Shown here one piece after another: positions 58,649-64,000 of a stretch of DNA of 64,000 nt. Positions within the stretch are counted from its first letter, which is position 1. Every line of letters begins with the position of its first letter. The notes beneath the pieces were generated by a model. That model made no database searches. It saw only the letters and a program-made list of their open reading frames with translations, and was not told the origin of the DNA. A program made the translations under genes and the position numbers. Source of the DNA: Amorphus orientalis (GTDB lineage: Bacteria; Pseudomonadota; Alphaproteobacteria; Rhizobiales; Amorphaceae); contig NZ_JAUSUL010000001.1 of the NCBI RefSeq assembly GCF_030814015.1, forward strand, positions 586,001-650,000, in the 5' to 3' direction.

Positions 58649-58668
58649 GATTTGCCATTCAAGGGAAA
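58649..58668. promoter_or_regulatory. Operator-like motif between lysR and the hydrolase operon
   Basis: GATTTGCCATTCAAGGGAAA, sharing GATTT-CCATTCA-GG with the motif at 57645. It lies upstream of both the lysR gene and the divergent M20 gene. Confidence 0.5.
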
Positions 58669-58778
58669 AGGTTTCACTTGGTCGCGGCCGGGCAGGCTGG
58701 CTTACTGACCGAATAGTCCATCGAAGGCGCGCCCTGGCGACGTGCGCCTGTCCGGTGCCCTGACCAGTTGTTTTCCGC

Positions 58779-60383
58779 GTGGAGCGAGATTTGGGATCGT
58801 GGTCCATCACTTCGGCCAAGACGTCGGCGCTGGCGATCGTGGACGATCTGGGCCCGGATCTGTCGGAAGCGTGCGCGACCATCTTCGATTTCGGCGAGAC
58901 GGCCTGGCGGGAGTACCGCTCCGCCGACTGGTACGTGGACCGTCTGCGTCGGGAAGGCTTCGAGGTCGAGGAAGGCTCCGGCGGCATGCCGACGGCCTTC
59001 TGCGCCCGCTGGTCGAACGGCGCCGGCCCGATGGTGGGCCTCTACGGCGAGTATGACGGCATTCCCGGCAACTGTCAGGCAGCAGAGCCGGTACGGCGGC
59101 CGCGGCCGGGGCTCGGCTTTCAGGCGGGCGGTCACACCGATCCCCATTCCGGGCTCGGGATCGCCGCGCTGGGCGGCCTGATCGCGACCAAGCGCGCCAT
59201 GGAGCGCCACGGCATCGCCGGCGGGCTGCAGTTCACCGGCGAGCCGGCGGAGAAGGTTCGCGGATCGAAGCCGATCCACGCCGCGAAGGGCTACTATGAC
59301 GGCCTTTGCGCGATGCTGTCCTTCCATCCCTTCTACATGCAGCCGCTGTGCAACACGGTGCGCTGGGACACCCATTGCGGCGCCGCCTACGCGATGATCT
59401 ACCGCTTCGTCTGCGATCAGCCGGAAAGCTGGGGGCAGAGCGACGGGGCGCCGATCCCGCAGTCCCATTCGGATGTGCGCGCGCCCGGCGCCAACGACGC
59501 GCTCGCCATGATGTACATGAGCTCCAAGGTGCTGAGGGACTCCATACTGCCGCACCGGGGCGGCTGGTCGATCTCCGAGGCGATCCTGACCGCGGGCGAG
59601 GCCACGGCCGACAACCAGCCGGCGGGCCTCGCCGAGATCCAGTACATGATCCGCGTGCCCACCATCGAGATGGCCGAGGCGGCGACAAAGGCGCTCGACC
59701 GCAACGCGGAAGCCGCGGCGGCGATGAGCGGCTGCCGGGTGGAGCGGCACTGGGTGTCGAAGTCGCGGCCGGGTCTCGCCAACCATGCGATGGCGCGCCT
59801 CGTCTGGGACGCGATGCAGCACGTCGGGCCGCCGCAGTTCGGGGCGCCGGCGCAAGAAGTTGCACGCTCGGTCCAGCGCGAACTCGGCCTGGAGCCGATG
59901 GACGACCCGTTCATTCCCGAACTCTCCCGGCTGATCGAGCCGGAAGAGGCCGAACGCCTTCTGCGCCGGGATCTGCCGCCCTCCCAGACCCATTCGACCT
60001 CCGACGACTACACCGACATGAGCTGGCACGCGCCGACGGCGCGCTTCTATGTGGGACGTCCCGCGCTGAAGGCGCCCGAGGGCTTCGCCTATCCGGCGTG
60101 GGTGATGAACGCGCTCGGCGGGATTCCGGCGACGATCGATCCCATGGTCGCCTGTGCGGCGCGGATCCTGACGCTGTCGGCGTTGGAGCTTCTGGAAAAC
60201 CCGGACGCCCGCGAGGCCGCGCGGACCGAGTTCGAGGAGCGCACCGGCGGCGGCATCGGCGGCAGCCGCTGGACCGCGCCGCTGTGCGACTACGCGCCGC
60301 CGATCCACTTCCGCTGGCCCGAATATGTGACAACCCCCCGAGGGCACGACTGGTGGATCCCAGCCGCGCCCGACGGCCTTTGA
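58779..60383 (+). CDS. M20-family amidohydrolase, AbgB-like
   Basis: A 534-residue metallopeptidase-fold amidohydrolase related to the aminobenzoyl-glutamate hydrolase subunit AbgB. GPMVGLYGEYDGIPG, GGHTDPHSGLGIAALGG, LQFTGEPAEK and LSFHPFYMQPL correspond to the metal-site regions. The usual PAEE reads PAEK, so one of the acidic residues at the active site may be replaced. Starts are GTG 58779, or TTG 58791 with GGAG just upstream. It begins the plus-strand operon with the amidinohydrolase and the FAD enzyme; a role in releasing a conjugated amino acid (amide bond) is inferred. Confidence 0.82.
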   Translation: MERDLGSWSITSAKTSALAIVDDLGPDLSEACATIFDFGETAWREYRSADWYVDRLRREGFEVEEGSGGMPTAFCARWSNGAGPMVGLYGEYDGIPGNCQAAEPVRRPRPGLGFQAGGHTDPHSGLGIAALGGLIATKRAMERHGIAGGLQFTGEPAEKVRGSKPIHAAKGYYDGLCAMLSFHPFYMQPLCNTVRWDTHCGAAYAMIYRFVCDQPESWGQSDGAPIPQSHSDVRAPGANDALAMMYMSSKVLRDSILPHRGGWSISEAILTAGEATADNQPAGLAEIQYMIRVPTIEMAEAATKALDRNAEAAAAMSGCRVERHWVSKSRPGLANHAMARLVWDAMQHVGPPQFGAPAQEVARSVQRELGLEPMDDPFIPELSRLIEPEEAERLLRRDLPPSQTHSTSDDYTDMSWHAPTARFYVGRPALKAPEGFAYPAWVMNALGGIPATIDPMVACAARILTLSALELLENPDAREAARTEFEERTGGGIGGSRWTAPLCDYAPPIHFRWPEYVTTPRGHDWWIPAAPDGL

Positions 60384-60399
60384 TCAGGAGGCTCGATCG

Positions 60400-61323
60400 A
60401 TGAACATTCAGACGACGCGCGAACCCTTCAGCCTGCAGCGCCGCAACAAGGCAGGCGGCACCGCGCCGCTGTCCTACTGGGGCTTCGCCAACGAGACCGA
60501 CAAGCTGACCGACGTCCTGCTCGGTTCGCCGGCCTATCTGAGGCACCTGGCGACCAGCTCGCTGTCGCGCAAATATCTGCGCGAGAACCCGTGCAACATC
60601 CAGGTCGCCCAGGCCCAGCACGCGGAACTGGTCGCGGCATACGAGCACTTCGGCGTGAAGGTGCACATGGCCGGTCCCGAACCGGAGCTGCCGATGCAGG
60701 TCTACACCCGGGATTCCTCGGTGATGACGCCCTATGGCGCGATCATCACGGCCATGTCCCAGTGGTGGCGGCGCGGCGAGAACTACGCCGCGATCCGCAT
60801 GTATGAGAGCCTCGGCATCCCGATCTACGACATGGTGACGGCGGGCACCTTCGAAGGCGGCGATTTCGCCGTGATCGAGGACGGCTGCGTGCTGATAGGC
60901 TGCGGCGGCGCCCGCACCCAGGAAGAAGGCGCCGTGCAGGTCCGCGACTGGTTCGCGGCGGAAGGCTGGGAGACCCGGCTCGCCTTCTTCGACGAGTACT
61001 ACGTTCACATCGACCTGATGGTCGTGCCGATCGCGGAGAAGCTCACCGCCGTCTGCGAGACCTGTACCGATCCGGCGATCGTGAGCTGGCTCAAGGACAA
61101 GGGCCACGAGATCATCGACGTGCCGTTCCGGGACACGATGGACCTCGGCTGCAACCTGATGTCGCTCGGCGATTCCAAGATCGTCGCGCCGAAATCCTCC
61201 GTCACGCTGGTGGAGAAACTGAAGGCGCTCGGCTTCGAGGTGGCCGCGGTCGACACGGCGGAAATCTCCAAGACCGGCGGCGGCATCCACTGCATGGCCC
61301 AGGCGCTGCGCCGGGAGAAATGA
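60400..61323 (+). CDS. Amidinohydrolase/amidinotransferase-fold enzyme (arginine deiminase / DDAH-like)
   Basis: A 307-residue enzyme of the guanidine-modifying superfamily. Catalytic residues are present: YTRDSS (R104, D105), FEGGDF (E152, D155), YVHIDLM (H203) and C298 in GGGIHCMAQ. The superfamily hydrolyses or transfers amidino groups of arginine or methylarginine to give citrulline and an amine. It follows the M20 gene by 17 bases with TCAGGAGG upstream and overlaps the next gene (ATGA). Which guanidino substrate is used cannot be told, but it fits the arginine-derivative theme. Confidence 0.9.
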   Translation: MNIQTTREPFSLQRRNKAGGTAPLSYWGFANETDKLTDVLLGSPAYLRHLATSSLSRKYLRENPCNIQVAQAQHAELVAAYEHFGVKVHMAGPEPELPMQVYTRDSSVMTPYGAIITAMSQWWRRGENYAAIRMYESLGIPIYDMVTAGTFEGGDFAVIEDGCVLIGCGGARTQEEGAVQVRDWFAAEGWETRLAFFDEYYVHIDLMVVPIAEKLTAVCETCTDPAIVSWLKDKGHEIIDVPFRDTMDLGCNLMSLGDSKIVAPKSSVTLVEKLKALGFEVAAVDTAEISKTGGGIHCMAQALRREK

Positions 61324-62660
61324 GCCTCATCGCGGAGCTTCGGGAGGCTCTCGGCGACACGGGCTGCCTGACCGGTTCGGCGATCGGCGAGGCGGTGCGC
61401 TCCGATGCGAGCGGAACCGGCCGCCATCTCCCGAAGGCCTTACTACGACCGGCGAGCGTGGCGGAGGTCTCCGCCGCGCTGGCGATCTGCCACCGCCACG
61501 GCCAGCCGGTGGTGCCCCAGGGCGGGATGACCGGCCTTGCCGGCGGCGCCAATCCCGGGACAGGCGACGTCGTGCTGTCGCTCGACCGGTTCGCCGGGGT
61601 GGAGGAGATCGACGCACGAGGCGGCACCATGACGGTGCGGGCCGGCACGGTGCTGGAGACGGCCCAGCGGGCGGCGGCGGACGCCGGGCTGTTGTTGCCC
61701 ATCGATCTCGGCGCGCGCGGGTCCTGCCGGATCGGCGGGGTGATCGCCACCAATGCCGGCGGCCTGCGGGTGATCCGCTACGGCACCACCCGCGATAACG
61801 TGCTGGGCCTGGAGATGGTGCTCGCCGACGGGACCGTGCTTTCGCATCTGAACCGGGCCGTGAAGGACAACACCGGTTACGATCTGAGGGGGCTGTTCAT
61901 CGGGTCGGAGGGCACGCTCGGCGTCGTCACCCGGGCCGTCCTGCGCCTCAGGCCGCGTCCGGCCGCGATGGAAACGGCGCTGTGCGCGCTGCCGGATTTC
62001 GACGCCGTGCTGGCGCTTCTGGAGCGGGCCCGGGCCGGAGGTGTGGTCTCTGCGTTCGAGGCGATGTGGGCGGATTATTTCGCGCTCAACGAACGCCTCG
62101 CCGGTGCGTCGCTGTTTGCCGAGACACCGCCCTTCGTCGTGCTGATGGAGATGGAGGGCGCGCTCGAGCCGGTTCTGGAGGCGGCGTTCGCCGACGGTGT
62201 CGTGACCGATGCGCTGCTGGCCCAGTCGGAGCGGGAGGTGCAGGCCTTCTGGGACGTGCGCGAAGGCCACGCCATGGACGCGGCGCTGCCGGGTCTCCTC
62301 AATTTCGACGTCAGCGTCGCAGCCGGCGACATGGAGCCGTTCGCGCGGGATTGCGCGTCCGCGGTCAGGACGCTGCGGCCGGACGCGTTCGTGTCCTTCT
62401 TCGGTCATGTGGGCGACGGCAATCTGCACATCGCCGTCCATCTGCCCGACGCGGGCGAGACCGAGGTCCACGAAGTGGATGCCATCGTCTATGGCCACGT
62501 CCGTGCGCTTGGCGGGTCGGTGTCCGCGGAACACGGCATCGGTACCCTGAAGCGCGACTGGCTGGGCCACTCCAGGAGCGACGCCGAGCTTGCCGCCATG
62601 CGCGCCATCAAGGCCGCCCTCGATCCGGCCGGGATCATGAACCCCGGCAAGGTGATTTAG
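61320..62660 (+). CDS. FAD-linked oxidase, 2-hydroxyacid-dehydrogenase (GlcD) type
   Basis: A 446-residue flavoprotein. FAD-binding type 4 domain in residues about 40-215 (HGQPVVPQGGMTGLAGGANP, ARGSCRIGGVIATNAGGLRV, IRYGTTRDNVLGLE) and a C-terminal FAD-oxidase domain with FFGHVGDGNLHIAVHL and EHGIGTLKRDWLG. Relatives oxidise D-lactate, glycolate or D-2-hydroxyglutarate. In this context oxidation of a hydroxy analogue of arginine (argininic acid) to 2-ketoarginine would supply the decarboxylase; that is a hypothesis. The ATG overlaps the stop of the amidinohydrolase gene. Confidence 0.9.
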   Translation: MSLIAELREALGDTGCLTGSAIGEAVRSDASGTGRHLPKALLRPASVAEVSAALAICHRHGQPVVPQGGMTGLAGGANPGTGDVVLSLDRFAGVEEIDARGGTMTVRAGTVLETAQRAAADAGLLLPIDLGARGSCRIGGVIATNAGGLRVIRYGTTRDNVLGLEMVLADGTVLSHLNRAVKDNTGYDLRGLFIGSEGTLGVVTRAVLRLRPRPAAMETALCALPDFDAVLALLERARAGGVVSAFEAMWADYFALNERLAGASLFAETPPFVVLMEMEGALEPVLEAAFADGVVTDALLAQSEREVQAFWDVREGHAMDAALPGLLNFDVSVAAGDMEPFARDCASAVRTLRPDAFVSFFGHVGDGNLHIAVHLPDAGETEVHEVDAIVYGHVRALGGSVSAEHGIGTLKRDWLGHSRSDAELAAMRAIKAALDPAGIMNPGKVI

Positions 62661-62774
62661 CCTCGTCACGGAACACCGAGGCTGACCCGCCCCCGCAGGA
62701 GATCTGCAAATCCGGTCGAAACTGTCGAGGAGTTGCGATCGGGCGAGACGGGCGTCGTCGTTCCCGCGGACAAC

Positions 62775-62803
62775 AAAAAAGCCCGGAAAACCGGGCTTCT
62801 TTG
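62775..62803. terminator. Bidirectional Rho-independent terminator
   Basis: GCCCGG-AAAA-CCGGGC hairpin with AAAAAA on the left and TTCTTT on the right, so it can work on both strands. It closes the M20-amidinohydrolase-oxidase operon and perhaps the convergent methyltransferase gene. Confidence 0.85.
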
Positions 62804-62833
62804 GATCATTTCGGACTGTGATATACAGGGAAA

Positions 62834-62848
62834 TGGTGCCAGGAGAGG
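62834..62848. other. Sequence resembling a tRNA 3' end (possible attachment-site remnant)
   Basis: TGGTGCCAGGAGAGG reads like the reverse complement of a CCA-containing tRNA acceptor and start of the T stem, but the following bases do not form a T loop, so it is not a tRNA. Such short duplications mark insertion points of integrating islands. It lies next to the AT-rich run and an accessory gene. Confidence 0.3.
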
Positions 62849-63065
62849 CATCGCATCGATCGTCTAAATATTTGTATAAATTGATATATTTTTTTGGAAT
62901 TGGGGGAAGGTACCAAGAAAAATACCAACAATCCCGGCCGCTGGCTCCTTCCCTTTGATCCCATTCCGCGTTCGGCTGGATGCGACGAAACGCCCGCATT
63001 CTATGCGAGATACTTGGGCAAGGTCCCGCTGACTCCTTCATCGAACTGTTTGCGTGTTCTAATTA

Positions 63066-64000
63066 TCAAATCCGGCGTTTGCGGATCTTAGGCGCGGCGG
63101 GGGTGGCCAGCGGAGCGGTTATCTTTTCGTACATGGCCAAAAGGTGCTCCACCCGCTCTCTATCGGAGGTGAAGCCCTTCTTGCGGTAGAGGCGGTCTAC
63201 GGCGCGGTCGAGCGCCTGATGGGCTCTGCGCATGTTCGTGGGCATTGCGTCTGGGTCATAGAGATCGGCCAGCGTCGCGCCAACATGGGAGGCGCGGGCA
63301 TCCAATACGGCCTGGGCGAGTGGCTCCAGCTTCACAAGGTCGGATTCGAGCACAGGGGGCAGCGGGAAGGTGTTGTAGACGAGGCCGATGGCATAGCGGT
63401 AGTCGCTCTTCAAACGCCCGCCGATGTGGCGTAGCCAGCTCATGTGCATCGCTGAGGTGAGCAGGCCGAAGAGGGGCTTGGTTGCGTCGTTGAGAACAAA
63501 AACAAGATCGCTGGGGATCGTCGGCGGCTCCAGCCAGCCGATAGGCACGTACTCCCGCCTTTCCGAACTCACTTTCGGCACTACCAGAAAGGGCGCAGTG
63601 GGGATGACGTTGACATGATAGCGCGTCGGTGTCGCGGCCAGCGCCTGGGTCGGCTTGCTGTTGCTCTTAAGGCGAACCGCACGCACCTTGGCAATACATT
63701 CCTTTACCCGCGGCAGGGTGTTTAGGACCTCTGGCGGGGCGTCATGCAGGGCCAGTATCCAGCGGTCGCCCCCGTTCAGGAATTCCTGACTGCCAACATA
63801 GGGACGCAAGAAGGGAGCGGCGCCAGGCTCCGCGGCAAGAAACTCCTCACGCTCTGCGCCCGAGAAGATGAAATGACCACCGTCTATGGGCTTCGAGCCG
63901 ATGATTAGTTTCGGCAATCCATTTAGCGGCCTTGCGGTCTCACGCACCACCAGATGCGGATCGGCGAGGGCGCTTGCGTCGAACAGGTAGGGGGAGAGCG
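63066..64000 (-). CDS. MmeI-like DNA methyltransferase, C-terminal part (partial)
   Basis: The frame stays open to the right edge (reading LSPYLFDASALADPHLVVRE before the first start-like codon), so the gene begins outside the window; 310 C-terminal codons are visible. SPYLFDAS, SKPIDGGHFIFSGAE, APFLRPYVGSQEFLNGGDRW and SWLRHIGGRLKSDYRYAIG with YNTFPLPPVL match the target-recognition and helical-spacer regions of MmeI-like type IIG/BREX-class adenine methyltransferases. The catalytic NPPY motif lies upstream, outside the window. It could be part of a restriction-modification or other defence system. Base composition is lower in G+C than the core genes. Confidence 0.85.
   Translation of the reverse strand, partial: LSPYLFDASALADPHLVVRETARPLNGLPKLIIGSKPIDGGHFIFSGAEREEFLAAEPGAAPFLRPYVGSQEFLNGGDRWILALHDAPPEVLNTLPRVKECIAKVRAVRLKSNSKPTQALAATPTRYHVNVIPTAPFLVVPKVSSERREYVPIGWLEPPTIPSDLVFVLNDATKPLFGLLTSAMHMSWLRHIGGRLKSDYRYAIGLVYNTFPLPPVLESDLVKLEPLAQAVLDARASHVGATLADLYDPDAMPTNMRRAHQALDRAVDRLYRKKGFTSDRERVEHLLAMYEKITAPLATPAAPKIRKRRI

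Larger units (their letters stand above)
62661..63065. other. Junction between the catabolic cluster and the accessory methyltransferase segment
   Basis: About 400 bases without a supported gene. It holds the terminator at 62775-62803, the tRNA-end-like sequence at 62834, and an AT-rich run at 62868-62900 that stands out against the flanking high-G+C DNA. The short plus-strand frames here (from 62894 and 62980) have no recognisable product. Confidence 0.5.

Noticed and set aside
62834-62909. A complete tRNA gene on the minus strand
   Set aside because: Only the acceptor end and first T-stem bases match; no T loop, anticodon arm or D arm can be formed.

Overview
The window reads as a chromosomal segment of a high-G+C alphaproteobacterium, most likely of the order Hyphomicrobiales (Rhizobiales). 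This rests on gene content and order: carA, a YqeY-like gene, dnaG and rpoD in a row; an Lrp/AsnC gene, an ELM1-family gene, trxB and a lysR gene side by side; a short RNase D gene upstream of lptC-lptA; and the long N-terminally extended UvrB. No rRNA, CRISPR array, transposase or integrase was found. The genus cannot be fixed from the sequence.

Layout. 1-6.8 kb: 5' part of carB, an XRE regulator, a secreted phosphatidylserine-decarboxylase-like protein, a zinc metallopeptidase, carA and a YqeY-like gene. 6.9-11.3 kb: dnaG and rpoD, with a long inverted repeat in the spacer that could fold as a structured rpoD leader. 11.3-15 kb: palindromic repeats, a nucleoside deoxyribosyltransferase-like gene, a class III cyclase, a SIMPL-domain protein and a tRNA with anticodon CAU. 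15.2-19.9 kb: a dipeptide-type ABC importer (two permeases and a binding protein, no ATPase) followed by two class-I-amidotransferase-like proteins. 20-29.4 kb: a homocysteine-methyltransferase-like gene, small membrane proteins, putA and a TRAP transporter. 29.4-30.7 kb: non-coding DNA rich in repeats. 30.8-32.5 kb: a clearly AT-richer two-gene cassette with HEPN-like and AbiJ-like features, ending 10 bases from the 3' end of uvrB. 32.5-45 kb: mostly core genes (uvrB, trxB, lptA, lptC, RNase D, NrtR-like, PAP2).

45.3-62.7 kb is a large catabolic region that appears built around guanidino compounds. It has two polyamine-type ABC importers, an agmatinase/guanidinobutyrase-family ureohydrolase, a thiamine-diphosphate decarboxylase resembling 5-guanidino-2-oxopentanoate decarboxylase, an M20 amidohydrolase, an arginine-deiminase/DDAH-fold amidinohydrolase, an FAD-linked 2-hydroxyacid dehydrogenase, an MBL-fold hydrolase and two LysR regulators. 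A reasonable but unproven reading is import of an arginine derivative, release or oxidation to 2-ketoarginine, decarboxylation, and removal of urea to give a GABA-type product. A near-palindromic motif occurs both upstream of the second transporter operon and between its LysR gene and the divergent hydrolase operon, so these units may be co-regulated.

62.8-64 kb starts a second accessory segment: an AT-rich junction, a short sequence resembling a tRNA 3' end, and the C-terminal part of an MmeI-like DNA methyltransferase that runs off the window.

The candidates most worth a second look are the HEPN/AbiJ-like cassette, the guanidino cluster with its shared operator-like motif, and the structured dnaG-rpoD spacer.
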